This document shows positions 1-10,970 of a DNA stretch of 64,000 nucleotides, in pieces (the first letter of the stretch is position 1; each line of letters begins with the position of its first letter). Below the pieces are notes generated by a model. It worked only from the letters and a program-made list of their open reading frames with translations. It was not told where the DNA came from and ran no database searches. Origin of the DNA: Saccopteryx bilineata (taxonomy: Eukaryota > Chordata > Mammalia > Chiroptera > Emballonuridae); the NCBI RefSeq assembly GCF_036850765.1, contig NC_089492.1, forward strand, positions 170,932,296-170,996,295, given 5' to 3'. The translations under genes were made by a program, and so were the position numbers.

Positions 1-479
1 AAAGATCTCTGGGTATGTTACATTTGTCTGGAAGTCAGGAATCACTGCTGTTTCCCTTCAAACAAATTTGGATTTCCAAAGTTATCAATGAGGAACAGAT
101 GCCAATTAGTACTTTATCCTGCTGTTTCCTTCTTCATCAACTGGTTCTTTGGCCACCTAGGAATATCTCTGTGCTATGGAAAAATCAAAATTCAAACCAA
201 AGGGTGATGGACTGCAGGGGCTGTATGGACTTGTCAGATTGAAAGAGTTTATCTAGAAAGATTATAACAGAAATGAAGGGAAAGCACCAGGCATGAATGT
301 TGATGACTGCAGAATTTAGTGCAATCATTCTGAAGATTATATTGGTTTCCATCACTTTCCTGCTTTAAAACTTTCAGTAGGTTCCTAGACAATTAAAATA
401 TAGTGCCTGTTTCTTAATGTGGTCTTCAATGTTCTAGGTAATTTAATGCCATGCCTCCTTCTCAACACTTTTCTCCTAA

Positions 480-870
480 CACTTTATGCATCATTTGCTA
501 AGTATTTAGTCTTGTTCTATCCTTAAACCATGCCAAGGGCCAGGGATTATGCATTTGCTGTTTCTCCTGTCTGAAACACACTTCCCTTAGACCTTCGTAT
601 GGTTCTCTCTCATCACTTGGGTCTTGGCTTAAGTTTTACTTCCTCACAGACATCTTTGCTGATCATCAATCATTCTAGAGAAAGCAACCTCCCCACCTTG
701 GATGTCTTATGCTATTATATGCTATTACTGTTATTTTCTTCACAGCACTTATCACCATCTGAAATGATTCATTTTGTTTATTCACATTTTGTGCCTTCTT
801 ACTAGATTATAAAGCCTAAGTGTTAGAAATTTTGGAACTAGAACAGAGCTTGGCATAACAAACATTTAAA
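480..870 (+). repeat. L2-like LINE 3' end relic
   Basis: The stretch has the order of motifs seen in mammalian L2 3' ends: a 'ctgtttctcctgtctgaaa' block, a 'cttcctcacagacatcttt' block, then 'cacagcacttatcaccatct' and 'actagattataaagcct'. It is strongly diverged. Short open frames here, such as the one at 599-805, are incidental. The family assignment is by recognition. Confidence 0.55.
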
Positions 871-1662
871 TGCATCTTTATTGCTTTATAAATGAAATAA
901 CAGGACAAAGTCACACCTCCCCCAACCCCATCCAGTGGAGATATGGCTCAAAAGGCAGAGATTCAGATACAGGAGTCTCAAACAGGGAGCCAGAGACCAC
1001 ACTTGGAGTGAAATGGAATTCCACATTTATGTTGACTCTCTGTTAAGAGTCTTATCTAGTTTCCTGCAACAAACTCCTCATCTTGGGAGAAAAATATTCA
1101 AGGACCGGAGGCCACACATGTTTCTTAATTCCAACTTTGTGCTTCCAATTCTTTGTTCTCCTCATAGACTCATCTGATTCCATACTCTGTTGTTCCAGAC
1201 ACTGACAACTCACCTCAGGCTCTCTGAGACCTCCATCTGCCAGTCCATTTTTCAAGACTTCTGCCTCCTGCTGGTTTCTAGATGCCAATGAATATCTTGT
1301 AGCAAGGTCTGCTTCCTTCTACATAACTTCTCCTATGACATTCTCACAAGATACCCCAGGAGATCAATCTAATTTTCAAGGCTACAGGTCAGCCTGCCTT
1401 TGTCCACATGCTTATATAGGGTTTCCCAAATTACACTTGATAGGAAAAAACATCAAAGAAGGAGTTAATTTAGAGATACATTTATGATAAATTTATTGGG
1501 ATTTGTGTATGTGGTGTCTAATCACTTTTATGTACACTACGGTTAACTAGCCATCCTGATAAAGCCACAGGTTTTCTTCCAAGTGAGGTATGTTAAATGG
1601 ATACTTAATACTAACACATTTTACCTTCAGAAGACACTGGTGACACAATCTTGGTCTTGTTT

Positions 1663-1755
1663 TAAAAATGTGGCTGCTTCTCTCTCTCTCTCCCTCTCTC
1701 TCTCTCCTTTCTAAAATGAATAAATAAAATAAAACTAAATAAAAATGTGGCTGCT
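1663..1755 (+). mobile_element. 61-bp SINE-tail insertion with 16-bp target duplication
   Basis: A CT-rich run followed by an A-rich tail ending in aaatgaataaataaa (1679-1739) matches the 3' tail of the bat tRNA-derived SINEs elsewhere in this window. It is flanked by a perfect 16-bp direct repeat, taaaaatgtggctgct, at 1663-1678 and 1740-1755. The tRNA-derived head is absent, so this is a very strongly 5'-truncated retrotransposition event rather than a simple microsatellite. Confidence 0.75.
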
Positions 1756-2069
1756 CCTGTTGTGTATGGTTTTGTGAGTGGTGAGATCCATGTTGTGAAT
1801 GATGGTCTTGACTTGATGATATCATTGTGTGCCTTTTCAATAGCTTTCTGTGGAAGTTCAGAGATATAGGTAACGAGATATAGAGGCTTTTATTAATGTT
1901 CTGTAAAAGTTAATAATTTCTTATAGACTAGTGCCTAAAGTATGAACTAAGAAACCATCAGGGATTGATTTCTTAATAATCTTTGTAAAATCATGTCTGT
2001 GTTAGAAAAAAATAATCTCCTTCTAAAATCAAATTAGAATTATGAAATATGAAGACAAGGCCTCTTTCT

Positions 2070-2190
2070 TCTTCCTTCCTTCCTTCCTTCCTTCCTTCCT
2101 TCCTTCCTTCCTTCCTTCCTTCCTTCCTTCCTTCCTTCCTTCCTTCCTTCCTTCCTTCCTTCCTTCCTTTCTTCTTTTCTTTTTGATCAA
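2070..2190. repeat. (TTCC)n microsatellite
   Basis: About 20 uninterrupted TTCC units at roughly 2083-2169 with imperfect pyrimidine-rich flanks. The minus-strand open frame at 1991-2242 encoding GRKE repeats is a translation of this microsatellite and not a gene. Confidence 0.97.
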
Positions 2191-3068
2191 AATGGCACAC
2201 TAGGCAGACTTGACTTGTGGTTTCATTACTGATGTTGGGCAAGAGACAACAAAAAAATGAGTAATATGCTGCTGGGTATATCTTTGATTGAGGCTTGATT
2301 AAGGTGGTGGGAGCACAGAGATTTTACAGGCTAATGGTGCTTTGCGGCAGCAGGCTAGGGAGTTGGTTCAGCTTTGAGTTGAAGCTTGTTTCCATCAGCA
2401 CGCTGGCCTTCACAGCTGGTACTGATTGAAGCTATGCTGCCTGGACTCGGCAAACAGGGTGAAGAGACAGAGTGCACTTTCACTGGATCAGTTTGGCCCA
2501 AGCCAGAAACAGAGGCTGGTGTCCTGCTGCTGACCCAGGCTATGCTAACCCTGTGGCTAATCAGAATATTTCTGTCTCTTGGGTTGTCAGGTTCACATCT
2601 TCCAAGATCATTATTTCATTAAAAACATTCTATGGGAAGATATTGTGAGTATTTCTTTCTACTTCACTGACTGGCTTAAATGGCTTTGAGCCTTCAGCAA
2701 GAGGCTGAAATTCTGAACTTGCTAAGAAAGAGGATCACTAGGACAAAGTATTTTACAAATGAAAGTCTTTGTTCTTCATGTGAAGTAATCTTTGACTTGC
2801 AGTGCTCAATGCTCCAGGAAATATGACTTTATACTCTAAAGCAGTATAATGACATTGAATCTGGGTGGAGAAGTTGGAGATAGCAATAAAAGGGGGGAGA
2901 GGAGTGAAATGAAAAGAAAATAATTCCAAAGGAAACAAAAAGGCATGAAGGCATGCATGAATGGTGAGCATTTGGAGAATGAGAAAGAGTTGACAAGGAA
3001 TACAGAATGTTTTTATTACTCAAGTACAGATGAAATTAAGGTAGAAAAATTATAACATCTTTTTTGCC
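2191..3068. other. Unassigned unique sequence
   Basis: No repeat, exon or RNA gene that I can support. Short open frames at 2386-2622 and 2753-3023 have no recognisable domain. Confidence 0.5.
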
Positions 3069-3274
3069 TTCCTTAATCTGGGATGTCACTTTCTATGGTT
3101 TCAGTTACTTGCAGTCTGAACATATTAAATGGAAAATTCCAGAAATAAATAATTCGTAGGTTTTAAATTGCTTGCTACTCTGAGTAGTGTAATGAAATCT
3201 TACTCTGTTTCTCCTCTATCTTACCCAGTCATCAATTATCTTTTTGGCTGGTATAAGGCCAGTGGCCACCTCCA

Positions 3275-3734
3275 TGGCCATGTGGATTCACAATGGATTT
3301 GGGCAGACAGTAAAGGAACCAACTGTGGAGTCACAAAATGGTGGGCCATTCCATTTATTATTAAAGTCTCATAATGGCAGATGAGCAAGCGGGCAGGGAT
3401 GCCCCCTTCCTTTTCACTCAGGGCTCCCAAAGCCTCGACCCCCTCTGGACTCACCGGACTCACAGCCCCCACAAGCAAAACAGACTAGGCAGAAATACCC
3501 CTTCTCCAGCAAACAATAGCAAACAATCGTCACTCCCCATGAGGCAGGCAATTCACAAGTCACAATCTGCTGCCCTGAGGGCAAGCACCTTAGCCTTTCA
3601 CAGACCACACATAGGGCACTGCCCCAAACCAATGCATGAATTAGGCAAAATACAAATGAGCAAACCTAACTCACTTGTTTCACACTTGAAACACATTGGT
3701 TTGCCAAACAGCCAGTGTCTCTACACTGCAGACA
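3275..3734 (-). mobile_element. Probable solo LTR inserted in the Tigger element
   Basis: The segment interrupts the Tigger-like sequence, begins with TG and ends with CA on the plus strand, and is flanked by near-identical 5-mers (ctcca at 3270-3274, ctccc at 3735-3739). On the minus strand an AATAAA polyadenylation signal lies near 3350, which suggests minus orientation. The 127-codon open frame at 3374-3757 overlaps it and runs past its edge, so it is not a convincing gene. Boundaries and LTR nature are inference; no second LTR copy was seen in the window. Confidence 0.45.
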
Positions 3735-3938
3735 CTCCCCGCTTATTACTTAACTAAGAAGTCATCTTGGTTATCCGATTGGTTATCATAGTGACCACAT
3801 TCATATAACACATTTTTTAGTATATTGTTATAATCATTCTATTGTATTATTCGTTATTTTTGCTAATATCTTATTGTACCTAATTTATAAACTAAACTTC
3901 ATGGTATGTATGTATAGGGATAAACTAAGTATATATAG

Positions 3939-4292
3939 TGTAAGGTATTTTTCCCCCGCCGAGAAGGAATGAAGGGGCCGTAGCCACGAAGTGTGGAATA
4001 GCAAGGCTGTATTTAGTACAGCCCATCCTGCCCGACAAGGTCCTCTGGTCCCGGGAGACAGAGGCCAGAGGAGTTGCATGGATTAAACCACCTGAAGGAT
4101 ATTTAAAGGGGTCTTCTAGGGTGGGCGAGCTAATATGACATGGTGAAATCTCACTGGCTGATGGACGGTCACTCTTTTACCAAGGACCTTTGGGAAGTTT
4201 CTTTTGGCACGCTTGGTTATGGGCGGCTCTAGCCAAAATTCCTGGGTCTGAGTTCCTCACATGGCCTTCTCCAATTATCCACCAATCTTACA
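3939..4292 (-). repeat. 3' LTR of the class I ERV
   Basis: It is about 354 bp, starts TG and ends CA, and is highly similar along its whole length to the copy at 6871-7227. On the minus strand it lies downstream of the internal region. A 5-bp target duplication, tatag, abuts it at 3934-3938. Confidence 0.88.
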
Positions 4293-4639
4293 TCCTGATC
4301 TTTTTATGTTAATTAGGGGCACCGCTTATTCATCTGGCTACTTCCTGCTGATTAGGGGCATCGTGGGGAGGGGGAGATTGGCAGGTGGTGGTTTTAGGGG
4401 TGTCAGGAGGAACATCTGTTTGGTCATGAGTTGAGAAACTTCATGGGTGCGGTCCTGTAAGGATTTAAAAAAAAAAGAGAGAAGTAATAGGGAGATCTGC
4501 AGGATCCAGCCTTTTGGTGAGCTGGAGATGGGTAGGGTCCATGGTTCCGAACTGCCAGCAATCCTGCATGAGGGTAAGTTTGAGGTGAGAGACATGGTTA
4601 GAAATGAGGGTAGTATTGATTATGGGGTGCCCTTGGTAT

Positions 4640-4960
4640 TGAGTAATGGTAGGAGTAAGTCGGAAGATGCTGTCAGTTGGATAGTGGCTCCGAGAGTGTG
4701 TAGAATGTCTTGACCCAGAAGGGTACAGGGTATGATGGCATAACTAAGAAGGAATGTAAAAAAGGGGATTCTGTTCAAACTTCATGTCAGGGGTGGTGTG
4801 CAAAGGGGAAAAAAAAGGGTCCCATCCATTCCCATAATCGAGACCTGTGAGGGAATTAGAGGTCCAGAGTGTGATGGCAAAACAGAGAAGGTAGCCCCCG
4901 TGTCCACAGAAATAAGATGGACTTACCCACTAGTTGCAACATACCCTGGGTTCTCCGAGT
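4640..4960 (-). pseudogene. ERV protease remnant
   Basis: On the minus strand, codons at 4893-4904 read Asp-Thr-Gly-Ala, the active-site signature of retroviral aspartic proteases, and the hydrophobic residues after it fit the protease fold. Stops and shifts break the frame, so no functional enzyme is encoded. Position between a zinc-knuckle-like segment and the 3' LTR fits gag-pro order with pol and env lost. Confidence 0.65.
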
Positions 4961-5109
4961 CTAGGCTGTGTCCTAGGAGTTTGAGTGATGCGCCCACTTG
5001 GCTGCCTTGTCCTCCACATAGAGGCTTTGAGGAAAAAGCCTGTTGCCCAAAGGAGCAATCGCTCTGCCACTGAATGGACTGCTTGCAGTTAGGGCAGGGC
5101 TCAGTGGGC

Positions 5110-5170
5110 AGCCGTGGGCAGGGGCCCTGCCAGGACCAGTGACCCTGCTTGCCACACTTAGAGCAAGCTC
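5110..5170 (-). pseudogene. ERV nucleocapsid zinc-knuckle remnant
   Basis: The minus strand encodes a CxxC-x4-H sequence (CSKCGKQGHW) followed by another cysteine at a longer spacing than the usual CCHC box. It lies just upstream of the protease remnant, as expected for the end of gag. The spacing change and nearby stops mark it as decayed. Confidence 0.55.
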
Positions 5171-5569
5171 CTGAAGGGAATTATTTTTGCAGCTTAGACT
5201 TGGGTCGGGCACCTCCTGGGCCTTGTCCCTGTTACTCTGCCAGCCTCAGGGTTGCCACAAGAGTCTGGGTTTGGAGTGTTACCTTCTGCTGCATGTGGGT
5301 CTGGAGAACAGCCTTGGTCTTTTTCTATTAGCCGTGATTATTGAAAATTTAAAATGCCATGTTCACAGGTCCTGGATAGGGGTTTGGGGGTTGAGAATAA
5401 GAGGAGGGGGCTCCTAGGGAACCTGGCACCCAGATACAACTAGAAACTCTGGGGCCAGAGGCAGGACAGGGCCAGGACTTCCTGCAAGCAGATTGGGGTT
5501 GGGTGTCCTGAAAACCGGTGTAAGAGCCAATGGCAGGTGGAGAATGGCCTGACAGAGGAGAGGCTTAAG

Positions 5570-5981
5570 AACACAGTGGAGGCCCTGGCCAGTTGGCTCA
5601 GCGGTAGAGCGTCAGCCTGGCGTGCAGGGGTCCCGGGTTCAATTCCCGGCCAGGGCACACAGGAGAAGGGCCCATCTGCTTCTCCACCCCTCCCCCTCTC
5701 CTTCCTCTCTGTCTCTCTCTTCCTCTCCTCTGGCCGAAGCTCCATTGGAGCAAAGATGGCCCGGGCGATGGGGATGGCTCTGTGGCCTCTGCCTCAGGCG
5801 CTAGAATGGCTCTGGATGTAATAGAGCGATGTCCCAGAGGGCAGAACATCGCCCCCTGGTGGGCATGCCGGGTGGATCCCGGTCGGGCGCATGTGGGAGT
5901 CTGTCTGACTGCCTCCCCGTTTCCAGCTTCGGAAAAATGAAAAAAAAAAAAAAAACAAAACAAAAAAAAAAACACAGTGGA
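5570..5981 (+). mobile_element. tRNA-derived SINE (type A) with 11-bp TSD
   Basis: The element at 5581-5970 opens with a tRNA-like head ('ggccctggccagttggctca', B box 'gggttcaattcc'). It continues with the 'ctgcttctccacccctcc' block and 'gtctgtctgactgcctcccc', and ends in an A-rich tail. Perfect target duplication aacacagtgga occurs at 5570-5580 and 5971-5981. It inserted into the interior of the class I ERV, so it is younger than that provirus. Confidence 0.93.
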
Positions 5982-6849
5982 GAAGGGAGGAACCCCTGGC
6001 CAGCAAGGGAGGGGAAAGAGACACTGGTATTTGCAAGTAAATGAGAAACAAGATCTTGAGAAGGGAGAGGGCTTTCTGGAGGGAAGAGACCCAAGTGGAA
6101 GAGGCCCGCAGAGGGACCAGAGAGGGGTCCCTAGAGAGGGGCACCCCTGGGGGTCAGGCAGGAGGGGGAGAGAGTTGGGAGTTCACAGAGAAGAAAAGAC
6201 TAGGAGCAGAAGTTTTAGGTGAGGTTTCTCTGGCCAGAAAAAAAGGCCTGTACCATGTAGCAGGTGGCACAGAGATTAAGGGCGGGCATGTGAAAAACTA
6301 GAAGCCCTGAATGTAAGGGATCTCCAATCAGCTCCCAGCTTCTTTGGCGATAGTTAAATTGGTGAGGTTGTTAAAACCAAAAGTCCCTTCAGAAGGCTAC
6401 CTGGTCCAATTATCGAGTGGGTTTTGTGGCCTGGCCACAGCAGAGAAGAAGAACAGTTTCTTCTTCTGTAGGGAGGGAGAGATTTCTGATAAGGCAACTC
6501 CCAGAGTGTTTTTGGATTAGGTTTAGATTCCTGTGCTCCCATGGACACCCTCAGTCCTCAGAGTGGTCAGAGTTGAGAATTGGTGTCCCAAAACTCAAGC
6601 TCTAACCACGGAAAGATAGGGAAAGTGGGTGTTTTTGAGACATCTCCACGGGTACACACGCACTTGGATGCAAAGAGGTCCCTGACGCAGCTGCAGTTTC
6701 GGACAGGGATTCTTAGCGGAAAGAATTGAGGGGAAGGCTGGAGGCAGGGGACTTACTGCACCATGCGCCGAAGTGGGTGGAAGGTTGAAGATCCTGGTTC
6801 CTTCTTGGAGGGGAAGGAAAGAGGAGTGGTTCTTGTGGACTTCAACTCC

Positions 6850-6867
6850 TCCTGGGTTTCAGCACCA
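6850..6867 (-). other. Retroviral primer-binding site, tRNA-Phe-like
   Basis: Just inside the 5' LTR on the minus strand, TGGTGCTGAAACCCAGGA matches the 3' end of tRNA-Phe except for about two positions. A three-to-four-base spacer separates it from the LTR. Phe priming is the defining trait of ERV-F-type gammaretroviral elements. This site decides the orientation of the provirus. Confidence 0.75.
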
Positions 6868-6870
6868 AAA

Positions 6871-7227
6871 TGTAAGGTATTTTTCTCCACCGAGAAGGAA
6901 GGAAGGGGCTGTAGCCATGAAATGTGGAATAGCAAGGCTTTATTTATTTAGTACAGCACATCCTGCCTGACGAGGTCCTCTGGTCCCGGGAGACAGAGGC
7001 CAGAGGAGTTGCACGGATTAAACCACATGGGGGATATTTAAAGGGGTCCTCTAGGGTGGGCGAGCTAATATGACATGGTGAAATCTCACTGGCTGATGGA
7101 CGGTCACTCTTTTCCCAAGGACCTTTGGGAAGTTTCTTTTGGCGTGCTTGGTTGTGGGTGGCTCTAGCCAAAATTCCCGAGTCTGAGTTCCTCACATGGC
7201 CTTACCCCATTATCCACCAATGTTACA
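6871..7227 (-). repeat. 5' LTR of the class I ERV
   Basis: It is about 357 bp and pairs with 3939-4292. On the minus strand a TATA-like TTTAAATATC lies at about 7031-7042 and an AATAAA signal at about 6939-6951, in promoter-then-poly(A) order. The outer edge is followed by the tatag duplication at 7228-7232. Confidence 0.88.
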
Positions 7228-7305
7228 TATAGGACTCTGTACTATCTAGAGTTTAGGCATTCACTTCGTGTCCTGGATAATGGCCCCCACAGATGTTGGG
7301 ATATC

Positions 7306-8926
7306 ATTGTTCCAGTTTAATAAAAACATTTATATCTGAATATTTGTGAGACACAACTTTTTAAATAAGATGAAAGAATATACTCTAAAGAAAAAAGTTT
7401 TGCTGTGGAAATATCAACTGAATGAAACAAAGGTTCATATTCCAAGCCCATTATCAGAGTAGCTCTTATTTCATTTTCAGTGAAAAAGCAAATAATATTT
7501 GTTGCCCCTGTTTTACCTTCTCACATAATCTTGTGAGATAAAAAGAAAAATTTAGAAGATTAATGAATTCTTAATGACCTAGTTACCTCTTAATTATTGA
7601 GACAACATGTGCTAATAATCATCAGTCTCTCCAAACGAACATTTCGAGTATGTGCCAAGCAAATATGCATTTTATTCCCCTTCACAAAGATGGCATTTAG
7701 AAATGGCAACAATAACATGTGGGACAATAGCTACTTCGTGCTTATGTTAGGAGGCTTCAGAAAAAATCTTTGCTACATTTTTGTGAAATTTAGAAAATCC
7801 TGGGAAAAATCAGGGGAAAAATCCCCATGAGCCATAGGATAAGATGTTGTGCTCCAAGGGCTAAGAAGAAAATAATATGCACCTTTTAAATGGCAGCACT
7901 TTTAATTCCGCACTGGTTGTTCAGTAACTATCAGTAACCCCGAGAATAATTATGTTTCTGACATTGCAAACAATAGCATATTATACCTTTCTTGTATAAT
8001 AGCATATTATACCTTGCTTTTTCCTGATTTCTTATCCTTTGCTTTAGGGCATTTGAAATTGGATATAGGGAGAAATTGTGATGTTCTTTCCATTATTGTA
8101 AAACAAATTCTTGGAGAGCTTGAGGGGCTCTGCTAGCAATTGTTAATGAGGCTTTATTAGCTCAGGATATCACCCTATGGAATAATAGCATAGTAAAATA
8201 GATGTCCTCCCAGGGCTCACTTGTTTTATTAATAGCGCAGCAGGGACATGTGCAAGGCTCTGGGGGATGAAAATGACCAGGTGAATGGGGTGTCAGACTT
8301 TTCCTTCTCCATCAACAATTCTCCTCCAGATTAAGTCAGATGCGGCCTCAATTATGCATCACAGTTATTAAGTCAATCCTCAATTTGTTTTCTGCTAAAA
8401 CTGGCAGCCTTTCTTTATAATCGAGCTAGTTCCCTTTAATTAGACATCAATGTGTTCATAGACATTTTATTGGAAAAGATATCTTTCTACCTTTAAGAAC
8501 TCAGGATTTTAAAACAGAGGTACAAAATAAATATCTCATATATTTTATTGTTTTTCGTGGTTTTCAACTTGAAAAACAGTTTTGCTTGTTTTTCGTTTTT
8601 GGAAATTTGGTCAGGTCAGAGAAAGTCTATGAAAAGAGAAATGAGTACTGAATGGTGTTTGAGCCTGCGTTTGAGGAAGAAGATCTTGAAGGAGAAGGTT
8701 CACTGGAAGCAAGTAGCACAAAGCAAACACAACAGTTTAAGGTAGACCCAGCTGTGAAGAGGCACAACCAGGCAGGGGAGACAGCACAATGGGACTCTTT
8801 CTCAATACCATATGAGTGCTCCCAAAAAAGGTATCTGACTTGATTGGAAGTTTGCAAGGCAAAGATATACCCCGCCACCCCCATCTATATTGAAAACTAC
8901 AGCAATGGCAAACAACAACTAATATT
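7306..8926. other. Unique AT-rich sequence, no gene recognised
   Basis: No repeat or coding exon recognised. A short imperfect tandem duplication of 'aatagcatattatacctt' lies at about 7972-8020. The part at 8120-8480 has clustered TAAT-type motifs and mixed composition that could be conserved non-coding DNA, but this cannot be shown from one sequence. Confidence 0.4.
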
Positions 8927-9458
8927 TTGGATCTGGTATTATGTAGTTCCTCCCAGACAGAATTTCTATCTCCATATGCCGGTGTTTGCTTCCATCTTGC
9001 CCTCTGATGACCTATGTCTTAAGGACAGTGATGGTCTGCTCTGCAAAGGCAGAGGGAGCCTATTAACTCACAACCACTCACTGGTAAACAAACAGACATT
9101 GGCGAGTGTGTAACAATTGGTAGTCTCTGCCATCTAGTAAAAATTGGAATTGGTGACCAATTTGGAGGCAGAGATTTTTTTCTCTGTGTTTAAATATCAT
9201 TTATCCTGAGAAGTGCACATTACTGAAATGAACAGGAGACCCCATTGGGACTTAATTAGGGAAGGCTGAACTGGGAAGTGACAGTTTCCATGCTGTTTTG
9301 GACCTGTGCTCCAGCTCTTATTTCTATCTCCTACAGTATTACAATTAATATCCTGTATCTAGTTTTAATAGAGGCAGTAACTCTAGTAAGACACATTATT
9401 GCTTCTTGGCCCAAAAAGAAATGTTCATATATTTCTCTCTTTGCTGTTATCTGTCAAG
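8927..9458. other. Source segments copied to 10.4 kb
   Basis: Positions 8927-9054 and 9426-9458 reappear, in swapped order, at 10395-10522 and 10357-10389. The first pair is 128 bp without a gap and with about 12 mismatches. The second is 33 bp with one mismatch. No known repeat was recognised here, so the simplest reading is that this unique sequence served as template. Confidence 0.7.
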
Positions 9459-10356
9459 ACAACTGGCTTCATCGGCACCCTGAGACATTACACATTCAGG
9501 AAAAGCAGTTGTTTCCATATGTCTAGGGGAAAAGCTATCATTTTTCAGAAAGGCACGAGGTGTATGGAACATTTCTCGTACTTGTTTCCCTCTGCATATA
9601 TCAGGTGGTAGCCATTATAGCATTCCCAGTACATACCACTGATGTGAGAAGTGAAACTTCTATAACCTACAGTTTGTATTTATTTCATTGGGAGACAGAG
9701 TTATAAAGCTGCTTCCTGGCGTACAGCAACAGCTGCTAAGCATCTGTCCACTATCTAATGAAAGCAAAGTGAGCAAGTAAAAATTGGTTGAGGACTGCTA
9801 CCAGGAAACCAAATAGTCATCTGGAAAGTAAATTAATGATGAAATTCTCAGTGTTCTATTTTTAATTTATTCACCAAAAACAGTAGAGAATAAATATTCT
9901 ATTACTTTTATTTTTAACCAACATTTTATTAACAATGTTTTCTCCAGGGTACTTTCACATCCATTGTTCAAGATTCTAGCTCATACACCACTAATTTATG
10001 CAGTTCATTTGGACCACAGCAACTTCAGTGCTAGGTAGTAAAACATTCCTTTTTTCCCCTGTTACATACTCTATTTAAATGTGAGTGTTTCCTGTATTTT
10101 TATTACTAGGCTTTATTTTTAAGAGCAGTGTTAAGTTTACAGAATGATTAAGCCAAAAGTACGGAGAGTTCCTATACACTTTCTCAATATCACTCCCACA
10201 GTTTTCCCTGTTATTAACATCTAATGTGGTGCACTTGGTACAACTGATGATCCAATACTTTTATATTATTATTACTTAATGTTTATAATTTATTAAGGTT
10301 CACTTGGTACATTTTACATTCTCTAGGTGTTGACAAATGAAAACCCATATAACTAC

Positions 10357-10522
10357 CATATATTTCTCTCCTTGCTGTTATCTGTCAAGCTGACTTGGAT
10401 CTGGTATTATGTAGTCTCTCTGAGACAGAACTTCTCTCTCCATATGCTGGTGTTTGGTTCCATCCTGCCTTCTGATGACCTGTGTCTTAATGACAGTGAT
10501 GGTCTGCTCTGCAAAGGCAGAG
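10357..10522 (+). repeat. Locally templated insertion inside L1
   Basis: About 166 bp sits between two L1 segments that are adjacent in normal L1s. It consists of a 33-bp copy of 9426-9458 joined by five bases to a 128-bp copy of 8927-9054, same strand, swapped order. There is no tail or clear target duplication, which argues against retrotransposition and for template switching or patch repair. Confidence 0.7.
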
Positions 10523-10970
10523 TAGTATCATACAGAATAATTTTGCCACCTTAAAAATTCTTTATATGCTTTGTCCATTTATTCCTCTCCCTCCTCCTGA
10601 GAACCCCTGGTAACCACTGGTCTTTTTACTGTTTCCTTAGTTGTGCCTTTTTCAGAATGTCATATAGTTGAAATAATCCTATATGTAGCTTTGTCAATAT
10701 GCATTTAAGTTTCCTTCTCTTCTTTTGGTGTCCTGCTAGATAGCCCATTTGTGTTTAATCATTGAATGATATTCTACTTTAGAGATGTGCCCTAATTTGG
10801 TTATCCATTCACTGATTTAAAGCTTCCAAATTGTGGCAATTATGAGTAAAGCTGATATAAACACTTGTGGGAAGGTTTTTGTGTGATATTTACTCATATT
10901 CGACTCATATGAGTAAATATCAAGTTATGCAATTGCTGGATTGTATGGTGAACATATGATTAGTTTCATT

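Larger units (their letters stand above)
3939..7227 (-). mobile_element. Class I (gamma/ERV-F-like) endogenous retrovirus, internally deleted
   Basis: Two direct LTRs (3939-4292 and 6871-7227) of about 355 bp flank a 2.58-kb interior. The whole element is bounded by a 5-bp duplication, tatag, at 3934-3938 and 7228-7232. A primer-binding site beside the right LTR sets the orientation as minus. Inside are decayed gag nucleocapsid and protease pieces but no recognisable reverse transcriptase, integrase or envelope, and a SINE has inserted at 5581-5970. It is defective and multiply broken. It is probably a non-autonomous copy that once relied on other retroviruses. Confidence 0.85.
3069..7305. 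mobile_element. Tigger-like (TcMar) DNA transposon, split by later insertions
   Basis: Three segments read as one old Tigger-type element: 3069-3274, 3735-3938 and 7228-7305. The first carries the 'attaaatggaaaattccaga' block, the second 'cttggttatccgattgg' and 'taatttataaactaaactt', the third 'gtactatctagagtttaggc'. The gaps are occupied by a probable solo LTR (3275-3734) and an LTR-flanked endogenous retrovirus (3939-7227), and the Tigger sequence resumes cleanly after each. No transposase frame survives. The family call is by recognition. Confidence 0.6.

Noticed and set aside
1991..2242. Repetitive GRKE protein
   Set aside because: It is a translation of the TTCC microsatellite.
3374..3757. 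127-codon plus-strand frame as a possible gene
   Set aside because: It lies mostly within the probable solo LTR, runs across its boundary and has no domain.
5437..6150. Several overlapping frames of 90-125 codons on both strands
   Set aside because: They are translations of the SINE at 5581-5970 and decayed ERV interior; the same frames recur at every type A SINE (27.5, 29.7, 41.5 and 44.8 kb).
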